The notes: generated by a model from the letters alone, not told the origin. A DNA stretch of 64,000 nucleotides from Micromonospora carbonacea (GCF_014205165.1 NZ_JACHMZ010000001.1:2750501-2814500); one strand, 5' to 3'; counted from the stretch's first letter, positions 54,072-63,425 are shown. Made by a program: numbers and translations.

Positions 54072-55346
54072 ATGACGATCACCGACCCGCCGGGCGGCCA
54101 CGGCCGCCCGGCGGTCCCGTCTGCCGCCGCCCGCGCCCTCGCGCGGTGCGTCGCCGTCGAGCCGGGCAAGTTCGCCGCCGCCCACTGGGGCCGGTCGCCG
54201 CTGCTGTCCCGCGCCGCCGAGCTGCCCAACGCCGACGGCTTCGCCGACCTGCTCAGCCCCGCCGACGCCGACGAGCTGCTCAGCCGGCGCGGGCTGCGTA
54301 CCCCGTTCCTGCGCGTCGCCAAGGACGGCCAGCTCGTGCCCGCGGCGCGCTGGACCGGCGGCGGCGGCGCGGGCGCCGAGATCGGCGACCAGGTCCTCGA
54401 CGAGCGGATCCTGGAGCTGTACGCCTCCGGCGCGACCCTGGTGCTCCAGGGCCTGCACCGCACCTGGCCCGCCCTGATCGACTTCGCCCGCGACCTCGGC
54501 GCGGCCCTCGCCCAGCCGTTGCAGGTCAACGCCTACCTGACCCCGGCCGGCAGCCAGGGCTTCGCCACCCACTACGACACCCACGACGTCTTCGTGCTCC
54601 AGGTCGACGGGCGCAAGCACTGGCGCATCCACCCGCCAGTGCTGCCCGACCCCCTCGAACGCCAGCCGTGGGGCGGCCGGGCCGACGAGGTCTCCGCGAC
54701 CGCCCAGGGCCCCGCCGCGCTCGACGTGGTCCTCGAACCGGGCGACGCGCTCTACCTGCCGCGCGGCTGGCTGCACAGCGCCCAGGCCCAGGACAGCAGC
54801 TCCCTGCACCTGACCGTCGGCATCCGGGCGCTGACCCGGTACGCCATCGTCGAGGAGCTGCTCGCCCTCGCCGCCGCCGACGCCCGGCTGCGCGCCGGCC
54901 TGCCGTTCGGCACCGACGTGGCCGACCCCGACGCGATCGAGCCGGAGCTGACCGAGACCGTCGAGGCGCTGCGGGACTGGCTGCTACGCGCCGACCCGGC
55001 CGCCGTGGCCGCGCGGCTGCGGGAACGGGCCTGGCCGGCCGCCCGGCCCGCCCCGATCCGGCCCCTCGCCCAGGCCGCCGCGCTCGCCGCCGTCGACGCC
55101 GACACCCGGCTCGCGGCCCGGCCGGGGCTGCGCTGGCGGCTCGACCCGGCCGGCGACGACAGGGTCGCGCTGCGCGTGTTCGACCGGGTGCTCACCCTGC
55201 CCGCAGGATGCGGGCCGGCGCTGCGCGCGCTGCTCACCGGCGCGGTGAGCCGGGTGGGCGACCTGCCCGGCCTCGACGACGACGCCGACCGGGTCGTCCT
55301 GGCCCGCCGGCTGCTGCGCGAGGCGATCGCCGTCCCTGCGGAGTAA
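54072..55346 (+). CDS. JmjC/cupin_4 2-oxoglutarate-dependent oxygenase
   Basis: 424 residues of the ribosomal-oxygenase-type (YcfD/NO66/MINA53) family. Fe(II) ligands: His167 and Asp169 in FATHYDTHDVFVLQVDG and the distal His235 in GDALYLPRGWLHSA; RKHWRIHPP provides the 2-oxoglutarate-binding Lys region. A C-terminal helical/winged-helix part follows, as in the family, with AGCGPALRALLTGAVSRVGD. Known relatives hydroxylate Arg or His of ribosomal proteins; here the gene sits 9 nt after the Asp/Gly repeat peptide, so that peptide is the likely substrate and Asp a plausible target. No strong ribosome binding site, which fits coupling. A hairpin overlaps its end. Confidence 0.88.
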   Translation: MTITDPPGGHGRPAVPSAAARALARCVAVEPGKFAAAHWGRSPLLSRAAELPNADGFADLLSPADADELLSRRGLRTPFLRVAKDGQLVPAARWTGGGGAGAEIGDQVLDERILELYASGATLVLQGLHRTWPALIDFARDLGAALAQPLQVNAYLTPAGSQGFATHYDTHDVFVLQVDGRKHWRIHPPVLPDPLERQPWGGRADEVSATAQGPAALDVVLEPGDALYLPRGWLHSAQAQDSSSLHLTVGIRALTRYAIVEELLALAAADARLRAGLPFGTDVADPDAIEPELTETVEALRDWLLRADPAAVAARLRERAWPAARPAPIRPLAQAAALAAVDADTRLAARPGLRWRLDPAGDDRVALRVFDRVLTLPAGCGPALRALLTGAVSRVGDLPGLDDDADRVVLARRLLREAIAVPAE

Positions 55347-55396
55347 GGAAGGGCACCCTGTTAACGCCTTCGGTATAGCAGGGGCCCCTTCCTAAC
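55344..55396. terminator. AAGGGCCC hairpin repeat, copy 4
   Basis: Arms GGAAGGGCACCCTG (55347-55360) and CAGGGGCCCCTTCC (55379-55392) with two mismatches and GTTAAC in the loop. Begins at the TAA of the JmjC gene and can terminate the peptide/JmjC unit. Confidence 0.75.
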
Positions 55397-55467
55397 CACG
55401 CGGGCGGCGCGCGGGGCGGATCCCGGGGGCGGCGGCGACAGCGAGCCTCGTGGGCGGGGAGGAACGG

Positions 55468-56133
55468 TCAGCGGGCGATGACCAGCAGCACGCCGGTCGT
55501 CACCACACCCGCCACCAGGACGACCGTGATCGGCCGGGGCGACAGCACCGCGTGCCGACGGTCGGCGAGCCGCTTGGCCAGGGCCAACCCGACCAGCGGG
55601 CCGAGCAGGGTCACCACCAGCGCCAGCACCGGCAGGCCCACCGCCAGGTCCCCGCCGTTGCGGGCCCCCAGCGCCCGCGCGCCCAGGCCGAGCGCGAACA
55701 TCAGCGCCGCGCCCACCACCCCGCACAGCGCGAGCAGCGGGTTCGCCGAAGCGGGCAGCTCGCCGGGCTGCCGGGTGCGGTCCAGCAGCCCGCGCACCCC
55801 GTGCAGCAGCAGCAGCGGGTCGCCCGAGGCGTCCCGGGCCGGGCCGGGCGGGTCGCCGAGCCGGCGGGCCCCCGAGCCCAGCCGGGCCCGCAGCTGCTGC
55901 CACAGGTGGGCCGCCTCGGCGTCCACCCGCTCCACCAGCTCCCGCGCGTCGGCCGCCTCCCGCTCGGCCTCGCGCAGCTGCTCGGCGGCCTCGGCGACGG
56001 CCCGTTCGGCGGCGGCGCACTGCTGCTCGTGCCAGGCGTGGGCCTCGGCGCGCTGGGTGCGCACCCGGTCGGTCAGCTCGGCCAGCCGCCGCACCTGCGC
56101 CGCGTACGTCTCACTGGTCACCGGTTCGTTCAC
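55468..56133 (-). CDS. Coiled-coil membrane protein of the FtsK-like module
   Basis: 221 residues. Residues about 1-95 are a charged coiled coil (AQVRRLAELTDRVRTQRAEA; AVAEAAEQLREAEREAADAR ELVERVDAEA). The C-terminal half has membrane segments ALCGVVGAALMFALGLGARA, VGLPVLALVVTLLGPLVGLA and TVVLVAGVVTTGVLLVI. It is coupled to the upstream FtsK-like gene by a GTGA overlap. It could anchor the ATPase to the membrane. No named family recognised. Confidence 0.75.
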   Translation of the reverse strand: MNEPVTSETYAAQVRRLAELTDRVRTQRAEAHAWHEQQCAAAERAVAEAAEQLREAEREAADARELVERVDAEAAHLWQQLRARLGSGARRLGDPPGPARDASGDPLLLLHGVRGLLDRTRQPGELPASANPLLALCGVVGAALMFALGLGARALGARNGGDLAVGLPVLALVVTLLGPLVGLALAKRLADRRHAVLSPRPITVVLVAGVVTTGVLLVIAR

Positions 56134-58814
56134 GCCGACGGTCCGTAGGGGATGATGACCTGCCCGGTGCGGTGCGCCGCCCGGTCGAAGAAGAGCCCCC
56201 GCCACGGCCGGGGATACCAGTCGGGGCCGCCGGAGCCCGGGTAGAGCGACGAGCCCAGCTCGCCGCCCTGCACGTCGAGGGCCACCCACGCGCCGATCTG
56301 GTCGGTGCGGGCGGCCGGCCCGCCGAGGTCGACCCGCATCCGGGCCACGCCGCGCCACCAGGCCAGCACGTGGGTGCGCCGCTCCGGGCCGTCGTGCAGG
56401 ATGCGCCGCAGGTGCTCCAGCCCGGTGCGCCCGCCAGAGCGCGCGGCCAGCCGGCCGGCCGCCGCGTCGACCGCGTACAGCAGCAGGTAGTGCGGGGTGG
56501 CGGGGGTGCCCGGCCGGTCCAGGGCCGCGGCCGTCTCGGCCATCAGCTCCGGCACGGTCTCGTCGTCGTACCAGGCGGCGTCGTCGGCCAGGTCGGCGTA
56601 GAGCTCCCGGGCGGCCGGGTCGGCGTCGGGGTCGAGGCAGGCGATGGAGTACCGGGCCGCGCCGGGGCGGTGCTGGCGGGCCAGCGACCGGGCGGCGGCG
56701 TCCAGCACGGCGCACGCCTCGTCGACGCGGGTGCCCAGCACGGCGAGGTTGCGCCCGGGGGCCCGGGGCAGCCGCAGCGCCGCCGAGCGGGCCTGCACGT
56801 CGATGATCTCCCCGAGCAGGGCCACCGGGCTGCGCGGCGTCCCGTCGCCCTCGGGCGGGGTGAGCGCCCGGAAGTCCGGGGCGTCGGCGAGCCGGGGGAT
56901 CGCGTCGCCGTCGAAGAGGCGGGCGGGCTTCGCGTCGGCGGGGCGCATCCGCCACAGCCGGTGCTGCAACTCGCTCCACTCGTCCCAGTCGCTGGCCGAC
57001 GGGATGCGCGCCACCTCGTTGCCCTCGACCAGGCCCGACTCGGCGTTGACCACCGCGTGGTGGCGGGGCAGCGACTGGGCGGCGTCGTTGCGTTCGGCGA
57101 GGATCCGCAGCGCCTTGGGCAGCGCGATGCGCAGGGTGAACTGGGCGACCAGCGCCGGCCGCCCCCACAGCGCCTCGATGCCGCGCACGTCCTGCGAGGC
57201 CAGCACCAGGTGGATGCCCTGGGAACGGCCCCGGCGGGCCAGGTCCTCCAGCAGGTCGGCGGCCTCCCGGGCGACCACGTCCCGCCCGGCCAACAACGCC
57301 TGGAACTCGTCGACCACGGCGACGATGCGGGGCCAGTGCCCGGTCGGGTCGACCGCCCGCAGCTCGGCCAGCTTGGTCACCTCGTGCTTCTTCGCCGCGT
57401 CGGCCCGCCGGCGCAGCTCCTCGGCGAGGAACCGCAGCAGCGCGAGCCCGAACTCCCGGTCGGTGTTGACGTTGATCCCGACCAGCCGCATGTGCGGCAG
57501 CCAGCTCGGGTCCCGCCGACCCTGGGCGAACCGGGCGAAGGACACCCCCTCCTTGAAGTCGAGCAGGTAGAACTCCAGCTCGGCGGGGGAGTAGCGGGAG
57601 GCCAGCGCCCCGATCCAGGCGAAGATCAGGTTGGTCTTGCCGGTGCCGGACGGGCCGCCGATCAGCGCGTGCGGCGGGTAGTCGCCGAGATTGAGCAGCA
57701 CCGGGCGGCCGTGCGGGCCCTCGCCGATGGGCGCGGTCAACCCCGTCGAGGAGTCCTCCCGCCACATCTGCTCCGGCGGCGGCAGCAGGTCGGTGAACGG
57801 GGTCGGCGGGGGGCCGGCGTTGACCCGGGCGGCGACCTGCCGGCAGGTCTCGGTGACCAGCGTGGCCGGCGGCGGCGGGTCCAGGGTCACCGGCAGGCCG
57901 GGCGGGACGCCCACCCGGGCGCCGTCGGGGCCCACCACGACGCGGGTCACCGTCGGGTCGTCCGGCACCGGCACGCCGCGGACGACCAGGTGCACCCCGC
58001 AGGCGGCGCCGGTGCGCACCACCCGGTCGAGCTGGCCGCGCTCGTGCCGGGACAGCTCGTCGCCGCCGAGCAGCACCGCGACCCGCCACGGCTCGGGGCG
58101 GCGGCCGGTCGCGGCGGCCAGCTCCCGCAGCGAGCGGTACTCCCCGGCGAGCACGGTCTCGTTGATCCGGCGGATCTGCTCCACCAGGTCGTCCAGCAGC
58201 CGGCCCAGCCCGCCGGGGCCGACGAAGGTGAGCAGCCCGGCGGTGCCCAGCGGGGCGAAACCGGCCAGGCCGCCCCCGAGACGCTCCGGGTCGTAGCCGA
58301 ACAGCCGCACCGCGCCCGGGTCGGCCCGGCCCAGGCTGCGCAGCAGCAGCGCCGGCACCACGGCCGCCCCGCCGTCGGCCCCGGCCCCGGACAGGTGCAC
58401 GTGCCCGGCGTCGAGCAGCGGCACGAGCGCCGGCACCGGTTCCGCGCCGGGGATGCGCACCGTGCCGACGCGTACGGCGCCGGGGGTCTCGCCGCGACCG
58501 GCCGGCGTCGCGGTCCACTGCGCCCAGTCGGCGCTGGCCGCGCCCGGCGCCTCCCGGCGGGCGGCGTCGACGGCCCGGCGGGCCAGCTCGGCGATCCGCG
58601 CGGTGTGCCGGGCGTCGATCTCGGCGAGCCGCCGGTCCCGCTGCGCCCCCACCTTCGCCGGCACGGCCGCCGCGGCGCGCTGCACCCGGGCCAGCCGGTC
58701 CCGGGCGGCGGCCAGCTCGGCGTCGGCGTCGGCGAGCCGGTGCCGGGTGGCGCCCAGCGCCTCGGAGAGCATGCCCCGCACCCTGGTCACCAGCTGGGTG
58801 CGGCGGTCAGCCAT
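56130..58814 (-). CDS. FtsK/SpoIIIE-type ATPase with N-terminal coiled coil
   Basis: 894 residues. Residues about 1-85 form a coiled coil (RHRLADADAELAAARDRLAR); 120-350 are a degenerate ATPase-like domain without a P-loop; 370-620 are an FtsK/SpoIIIE motor with Walker A GGPSGTGKTNL (386-396) and Walker B RIVAVVDEFQALL (Asp502-Glu503); HLVLASQDVRGIEALWG is the sensor. The final 250 residues resemble a third, degenerate ATPase module. It has no membrane segments, unlike FtsK and EccC, and no gamma DNA-reading domain. It lies between a membrane coiled-coil protein and a large helical protein, in a cluster that also has a WXG100-sized protein. Substrate (protein or DNA) is unknown. Confidence 0.85.
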   Translation of the reverse strand: MADRRTQLVTRVRGMLSEALGATRHRLADADAELAAARDRLARVQRAAAAVPAKVGAQRDRRLAEIDARHTARIAELARRAVDAARREAPGAASADWAQWTATPAGRGETPGAVRVGTVRIPGAEPVPALVPLLDAGHVHLSGAGADGGAAVVPALLLRSLGRADPGAVRLFGYDPERLGGGLAGFAPLGTAGLLTFVGPGGLGRLLDDLVEQIRRINETVLAGEYRSLRELAAATGRRPEPWRVAVLLGGDELSRHERGQLDRVVRTGAACGVHLVVRGVPVPDDPTVTRVVVGPDGARVGVPPGLPVTLDPPPPATLVTETCRQVAARVNAGPPPTPFTDLLPPPEQMWREDSSTGLTAPIGEGPHGRPVLLNLGDYPPHALIGGPSGTGKTNLIFAWIGALASRYSPAELEFYLLDFKEGVSFARFAQGRRDPSWLPHMRLVGINVNTDREFGLALLRFLAEELRRRADAAKKHEVTKLAELRAVDPTGHWPRIVAVVDEFQALLAGRDVVAREAADLLEDLARRGRSQGIHLVLASQDVRGIEALWGRPALVAQFTLRIALPKALRILAERNDAAQSLPRHHAVVNAESGLVEGNEVARIPSASDWDEWSELQHRLWRMRPADAKPARLFDGDAIPRLADAPDFRALTPPEGDGTPRSPVALLGEIIDVQARSAALRLPRAPGRNLAVLGTRVDEACAVLDAAARSLARQHRPGAARYSIACLDPDADPAARELYADLADDAAWYDDETVPELMAETAAALDRPGTPATPHYLLLYAVDAAAGRLAARSGGRTGLEHLRRILHDGPERRTHVLAWWRGVARMRVDLGGPAARTDQIGAWVALDVQGGELGSSLYPGSGGPDWYPRPWRGLFFDRAAHRTGQVIIPYGPSA

Positions 58815-59853
58815 CGGACCCCCGGCCGGCGGCTCGCCCGGTGGGCGGTGCGGGCGGCACGGGAGGCAGGCCCTGCGCGGCCCGCTCCCGGGCGGCGCGT
58901 TCGCGGTCCGCCCGTTGCCTGGTCGCCTCGTCCCAGGCGTCGCGCTCGGCCTCGCGGCGCTTCTGCTGCGCGGGCCCGTTCTCCCTGCCGGCCTGCCCCT
59001 CGTCGCGGGGCAGGTCCCTGCCGAGGCGGTCCAGCAGCACGGCGGTGACCACGCCGGCGGTGACGGCGGCGTCGGCGGCGTGCGGCTGCTCCTCGCCGCT
59101 GCCGCGCGGCGGCGGGGGCATCCGGCAGACCCGGGTCAGCAGCGTCTCCAGCACCGGCGGGGGGAGCCCGGGCAGCAGGTCGCGCACCCGGCCGTCCAGC
59201 TCCCGGCGCAGCCGGGGCAGGTCGTCGGCGCGGGGCGGGTGCCCGAGCAGCTCCCCGGCCAGCTCCCGCAGCAGCGGCGGGGCGAGCGCGGCCAGGCCGA
59301 GGCCGACGTCGGCGTGCGCGGCGCGCAGCTCGCGGTGCAGCCGCTCCCGGTCGCCGCCGCGGACCCCGTCGGCGACCCGGCGCAGCAGCTCCCGGGAGTC
59401 GCCGATCCGCTCGTCCGGCTCGTCCGGCGCGCCCTCCCGGCCGCCGGTCAGCTCCGCGACCCGCACCGCCCACCAGCGGCGCAGCACCGGGTTGTCGTCC
59501 GGCGCCGGGGGCGGCCCGTCGCCGGCGGCGGGCGGCGCGTCGCGCGGGGCGTCGTGCACCTGCCGGTCGCCGGCCGGGCGGGCCGGTGGCGCGCCGTCGG
59601 GGGCCAGGCCGATGGCCGCGAGGTACGCCGACAACTGCTCCTGGGCCACCCGCAGCGCGTGCCCGGCGGACTCGGCGTGCTCGACGGCCGCGGAGAGCTC
59701 CGGCACCCCCATCGGGTTGGCCGACTCCTGCCGCACCCAACGCAGCCGCTCCGTGGCCTGGCCGAACTTCTCCAGCGCGAGGGCGAGCTGGGCCAGCGGG
59801 AACTCCTCCGCTGCGGCCCGCACCTGGGCCCCGACGTCCTCGATGATCGACAC
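58807..59853 (-). CDS. Helical protein of the FtsK-like module
   Basis: 348 residues, unrecognised. Three parts: an N-terminal helical domain (LAQLALALEKFGQATERLRW; VPELSAAVEHAESAGHALRV) similar in size and pattern to WXG100-type helical hairpins; a Pro/Asp-rich linker (about 90-120); a long helical, charged C-terminus with DAWDEATRQRADRERAARER. It ends 8 nt into the FtsK-like gene. The GTG start lies 8 nt after the small helical gene at 59862. A role as substrate adaptor or partner of the ATPase is inferred only from the position. Confidence 0.7.
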   Translation of the reverse strand: MSIIEDVGAQVRAAAEEFPLAQLALALEKFGQATERLRWVRQESANPMGVPELSAAVEHAESAGHALRVAQEQLSAYLAAIGLAPDGAPPARPAGDRQVHDAPRDAPPAAGDGPPPAPDDNPVLRRWWAVRVAELTGGREGAPDEPDERIGDSRELLRRVADGVRGGDRERLHRELRAAHADVGLGLAALAPPLLRELAGELLGHPPRADDLPRLRRELDGRVRDLLPGLPPPVLETLLTRVCRMPPPPRGSGEEQPHAADAAVTAGVVTAVLLDRLGRDLPRDEGQAGRENGPAQQKRREAERDAWDEATRQRADRERAARERAAQGLPPVPPAPPTGRAAGRGSDG

Positions 59854-59861
59854 GCCCGGCC

Positions 59862-60122
59862 CTACAGGGTCGAGACGTAGAGTTGCGCCTGCTCCACCGC
59901 GACGAGGGTGGCCGCGAGGCACTCCTCGAGCTCCTGGCTGGCCTGGGTCAGCGAGGCCTGCGCCGCCTCGACGGTCTCGTGCCCGCTGCCCTCCAGCGCC
60001 CCGGCGAGGGTCTGCTGCGCCTCGGCCAGCTTCTCGCCGGCCGCCTGCACTGCGGTCTGCCCGTCACCGATCTGTTGCAGGGCGACATCGATGGCTGCCT
60101 TCAGCTCGGCGACGCTCGCCAC
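59862..60122 (-). CDS. WXG100-sized helical-hairpin protein
   Basis: 86 residues, almost entirely helical: AELKAAIDVALQQIGDGQTA and then VQAAGEKLAEAQQTLAGALE, a turn at GSGHET, and VEAAQASLTQASQELEECLA with a final VEQAQLYVSTL. Length and two-helix layout match ESAT-6/WXG100 proteins, but the WXG turn is replaced by GSG. Such proteins are secreted by type VII systems together with FtsK-like ATPases. AGGAGG lies 5 nt before the GTG, the best ribosome binding site of the cluster, as expected for an abundant product. One Cys near residue 68 is unusual for this kind. Secretion is not shown. Confidence 0.75.
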   Translation of the reverse strand: MASVAELKAAIDVALQQIGDGQTAVQAAGEKLAEAQQTLAGALEGSGHETVEAAQASLTQASQELEECLAATLVAVEQAQLYVSTL

Positions 60123-60332
60123 GGGGACCTCCTGGGGGCGGGGAGATCTCCATTACAACCCATCCCCCGTGGGGAGAGAACATCCGCCCTGTCGGTGTTG
60201 CTGCCCGGCTGTCCGATTACGTCACTGAGGTGCGCAAACCCCACCCACCTGTCTCACCTGCGCGTCACCCGATCCCACCGACAGGACTCCCTGCCCGCGC
60301 TCCCGCCCCGCCGTCCCCCGCCCCGGGTGGGG
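60123..60332. other. Gap upstream of the FtsK-like module
   Basis: Contains the promoter of the leftward module. A short hairpin ATCCCCCGTGGGGAG (60162-60176 region) and an AT-richer stretch lie here. No gene seen. Confidence 0.4.
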
Positions 60333-60710
60333 TCAGGCGGGCAGCCAGCGGGGGCCGTGCACCTCGGCGCCCAGCGCGCCGACCCGGGAGCGCAGCTCAC
60401 GGTCGGCGGTGACCACGAGCCGGCGGCGGCCCGGGGCGGCCCCGACGAGGTCGACGATCGTGTCGTCGCCGGACCCGGGGGCGGCGACCACCCGCACGCC
60501 CGGCACCGCGGGCACGCCCCGCGCGGCTCCCTCCACCACCAGCACCACCTCCGCCGGGCCGGCGAGCTGCGGCGGCACCCCGGAGTCGGCCAGCGGGACG
60601 AGGGCGTCGCGCAGCCGGGCGGTGGCACCGGCCCGGTCCCGCCACCATCCGTCGGGGCGCGAACCCACCACGTTGGCGGCGTCCACGATCAGCAGCGGCG
60701 TCGGCTCCAT
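60333..60710 (-). CDS. NYN/PIN-like nuclease domain protein
   Basis: 125 residues. LLIVDAANVVGSRPDGWWRD carries the first acidic residue of a PIN-like active site; EVVLVVEGAARGVPAVPGVR, GSGDDTIVDLV (second and third acidic residues) and RLVVTADRELRSRVGALGAE follow in the order of NYN/YacP-type RNases. The domain stands alone. GGGAG lies directly before the ATG. RNA or DNA target unknown. Confidence 0.8.
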   Translation of the reverse strand: MEPTPLLIVDAANVVGSRPDGWWRDRAGATARLRDALVPLADSGVPPQLAGPAEVVLVVEGAARGVPAVPGVRVVAAPGSGDDTIVDLVGAAPGRRRLVVTADRELRSRVGALGAEVHGPRWLPA

Positions 60711-60762
60711 GCTCCCAGCCTGCCACCGCCGTGCGGCCGTCCCCGCCCGCCCCCGCCGCCTG

Positions 60763-60788
60763 CGTTTGTCGCGCCGACCGCCGGGTAG
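60763..60788 (+). promoter_or_regulatory. SigB/SigF-type promoter before the ClpC-type ATPase
   Basis: CGTTT (60763-60767), 15-nt spacer, GGGTAG (60783-60788), 64 nt before the ATG. Confidence 0.55.
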
Positions 60789-60852
60789 CCACCGCCGACC
60801 GTGCCGGCGGCGACCGCACCGGCGAGCGTGCCCGACCCGCGGGAGGACAGCG

Positions 60853-63408
60853 ATGATGGGACCCGGCGACCTCGGCTCCGACCCGTGGGACGAGTTCCTG
60901 GCCCGGTACTTCGGCCGGGGCGAGGGGGGACGCCGGCCGGCGCACCGGGTCGACATCACCCGGCTGATGACCGCCGACGCCCGGGAGATGCTGGCCGACG
61001 CGGCCCGCCGGGCGGCGCAGCGGCACAGCAACGACCTCGACACCGACCACCTGCTCTGGGCGGCGTTGCAGCGCGAGGCGCTGCGCGACCTGGTGCGTCG
61101 GGCCGGCGCCGACCCGGACGCCCTGGTCAACGCCCTCGGCGGGCGCGGCGAGAGCGCGCCGCAGGGCGAGGTGCCGCCGAACCTGTCGCTGACCCCGGCC
61201 GCGAAGCGGGCGCTGCTCGACGCCCACCAGCTCTCCCGCGCGATGGGCGCCAACTACATCGGCCCCGAGCACATCCTGATGGCGCTGCCGCTGAACCCGG
61301 AGTCGCCGGCGGGCCGGATGCTGGCGGCCGGCCGGATCCAGCCCGAGTCTTTGCAGGCGGCCAGCGCGGAGCGCGGCCCGATGTCCGGCGCGAAGCCCGA
61401 CCACGGCACCCCGACCCTCGACCAGTACGGCCAGGACCTCACCGAGCTGGCGCGCAACGACCAGATCGACCCGGTGATCGGGCGGGCCGCCGAGATCGAG
61501 CAGGCCGTGGAGATCCTGTCCCGGCGGACGAAGAACAACCCGGTGCTCATCGGCGAGGCCGGCGTCGGCAAGACCGCGATCGTGGAGGGCCTGGCCGAGC
61601 GGATCTGCGACGGCGACGTGCCGCAGACGCTGATCGGCAAGCGGGTGGTGCAGCTCGACCTGGCCGGCCTGGTCGCCGGCACCCGCTACCGGGGCGACTT
61701 CGAGGAGCGGCTCAAGAAGGTCATCGAGGAGATCCGCGCCCACCGCGACGAACTGATCATCTTCCTGGACGAGATCCACACCCTGGTCGGCGCGGGCGGG
61801 GCGGGCAGCGAGGGCGGCATGGACGCGTCCAACATGCTCAAGCCGGCGCTGGCCCGCGGCGAGCTGCGGGTGATCGGCGCGACCACCCTGGACGAGCACC
61901 GCCGCAGCATCGAGAAGGACGCCGCGCTCGCCCGCCGGTTCCAGCCGGTGCTGGTGCCCGAGCCCACCGTCGAGGACACCGTCGCCATCCTGCGCGGCCT
62001 GCGGGACCGCTACGAGGCCCACCACCAGGTCCGGTTCACCGACGAGGCGCTGGTCGCCGCCGCCGAGCTGTCCGACCGGTATGTCACCGACCGGTACCTG
62101 CCCGACAAGGCCATCGACCTGATCGACCAGGCCGGGGCCCGGGTGCGGCTGCGCACCCGCACCCCCGCCTCCGACGTGCGGGAGCTGGAGCAGCAGCTCG
62201 ACGAGGTGCGCCGGGACAAGGAGCAGGCGGTCGCCGACGAGCAGTACGAGCGGGCGTCGGCCCTGCGCGACCGGCTCGCCGAGCTGGAGGCGCAGATCAG
62301 CCGGGCCAAGGGCGACGACGGCAGCGGCTCCCAGGTCCCCGCCGTCGGCCCGCAGGAGATCGCCGAGGTGGTGTCCCGGGCCACCGGCATCCCGGTCGCC
62401 CAGCTCACCGAGGAGGAACGCGACCGGCTGCTGCGCCTGGAGGGGCACCTGCACCAGAAGGTCGTCGGCCAGGACGACGCGGTCGGCGCGGTCGCCGAGG
62501 CGGTGCGCCGCTCCCGCACCGGGCTGGCCGACCCGAACCGGCCGATGGGCAGCTTCCTCTTCCTCGGCCCCACCGGCGTGGGCAAGACGGAGCTGGGCCG
62601 GGCCCTGGCGGAGGCGCTGTTCGGCGAGGCCGACCGGATGATCCGGCTGGACATGAGCGAGTTCCAGGAGCGGCACGCCGTCGCCCGGCTCGTCGGCGCG
62701 CCCCCCGGCTACGTCGGCTACGAGGAGGCCGGTCAGCTCACCGAGGCGGTGCGCCGCCGCCCGTACGCGGTGGTGCTGCTCGACGAGATCGAGAAGGCCC
62801 ACCCGGACGTGTTCAACATCCTGCTCCAGGTGCTCGACGACGGCCGGCTCACCGACAGCCAGGGCCGGACGGTGAACTTCAAGAACACCGTACTGATCAT
62901 GACGAGCAACCTGGGCTCGGAGCTGATCACCGGCAGCCAGCGCGCCGTGGGCTTCGGCGCGGGCGAGCCCGGCACCGAACGGGAGAGCGACGAGCTGCGC
63001 GAGCGGCTGATGCGCCGGCTCCAGGAGAACTTTCGCCCGGAGTTCCTCAACCGCATCGACGAGGTGATCATCTTCCGGCGGCTGGAGCAGCAGCAGCTGC
63101 GCCAGATCACCGAGCTGCTGCTGGAGGAGACCCGCCGTCGCCTGCACGCCCAGGACATCGACGTCGCGTTCACCGTCGCCGGGGTCGACTGGCTCGCTGA
63201 GCACGGCTACCAGCCGGAGTTCGGTGCCCGCCCGCTGCGCCGGGTGATCCAGCGCGAGGTGGACAACCGGCTGTCCCGGATGCTGCTGGAGAGCGCCGTC
63301 TCACCGGGGCAGCGGGTCACCGTGGACGCCCGTGACGGCGCGCTGGCCTTCGAGGTGGGCGCCGGCGACCGGGGCTACACCGCCGCCGCGACGTCCCATC
63401 CCCGGTGA
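60853..63408 (+). CDS. ClpC-type AAA+ unfoldase
   Basis: 851 residues. An N-terminal Clp_N double repeat follows a short leader containing [23 protein letters not shown]1 has Walker [16 protein letters not shown] and Walker [15 protein letters not shown]; a UVR-type coiled coil ([18 protein letters not shown]) is between the modules; AAA2 has [20 protein letters not shown] and [15 protein letters not shown]. The tripeptide VGF in QRAVGFGAG sits where ClpC/ClpA/ClpX bind ClpP, so it probably works with a protease rather than as a ClpB disaggregase. GGAGG lies 6 nt before the ATG. A SigF-type promoter precedes it. Two small genes follow. Confidence 0.92.
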   Translation: MMGPGDLGSDPWDEFLARYFGRGEGGRRPAHRVDITRLMTADAREMLADAARRAAQRHSNDLDTDHLLWAALQREALRDLVRRAGADPDALVNALGGRGESAPQGEVPPNLSLTPAAKRALLDAHQLSRAMGANYIGPEHILMALPLNPESPAGRMLAAGRIQPESLQAASAERGPMSGAKPDHGTPTLDQYGQDLTELARNDQIDPVIGRAAEIEQAVEILSRRTKNNPVLIGEAGVGKTAIVEGLAERICDGDVPQTLIGKRVVQLDLAGLVAGTRYRGDFEERLKKVIEEIRAHRDELIIFLDEIHTLVGAGGAGSEGGMDASNMLKPALARGELRVIGATTLDEHRRSIEKDAALARRFQPVLVPEPTVEDTVAILRGLRDRYEAHHQVRFTDEALVAAAELSDRYVTDRYLPDKAIDLIDQAGARVRLRTRTPASDVRELEQQLDEVRRDKEQAVADEQYERASALRDRLAELEAQISRAKGDDGSGSQVPAVGPQEIAEVVSRATGIPVAQLTEEERDRLLRLEGHLHQKVVGQDDAVGAVAEAVRRSRTGLADPNRPMGSFLFLGPTGVGKTELGRALAEALFGEADRMIRLDMSEFQERHAVARLVGAPPGYVGYEEAGQLTEAVRRRPYAVVLLDEIEKAHPDVFNILLQVLDDGRLTDSQGRTVNFKNTVLIMTSNLGSELITGSQRAVGFGAGEPGTERESDELRERLMRRLQENFRPEFLNRIDEVIIFRRLEQQQLRQITELLLEETRRRLHAQDIDVAFTVAGVDWLAEHGYQPEFGARPLRRVIQREVDNRLSRMLLESAVSPGQRVTVDARDGALAFEVGAGDRGYTAAATSHPR

Positions 63409-63425
63409 GCGGGCGGAGGCCGCAG

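Noticed and set aside
60397..63204. A long open frame opposite the ClpC-type gene
   Set aside because: Same cause; composition is Ala/Val/Arg/Asp-rich without domains, while the sense strand encodes a complete AAA+ protein.
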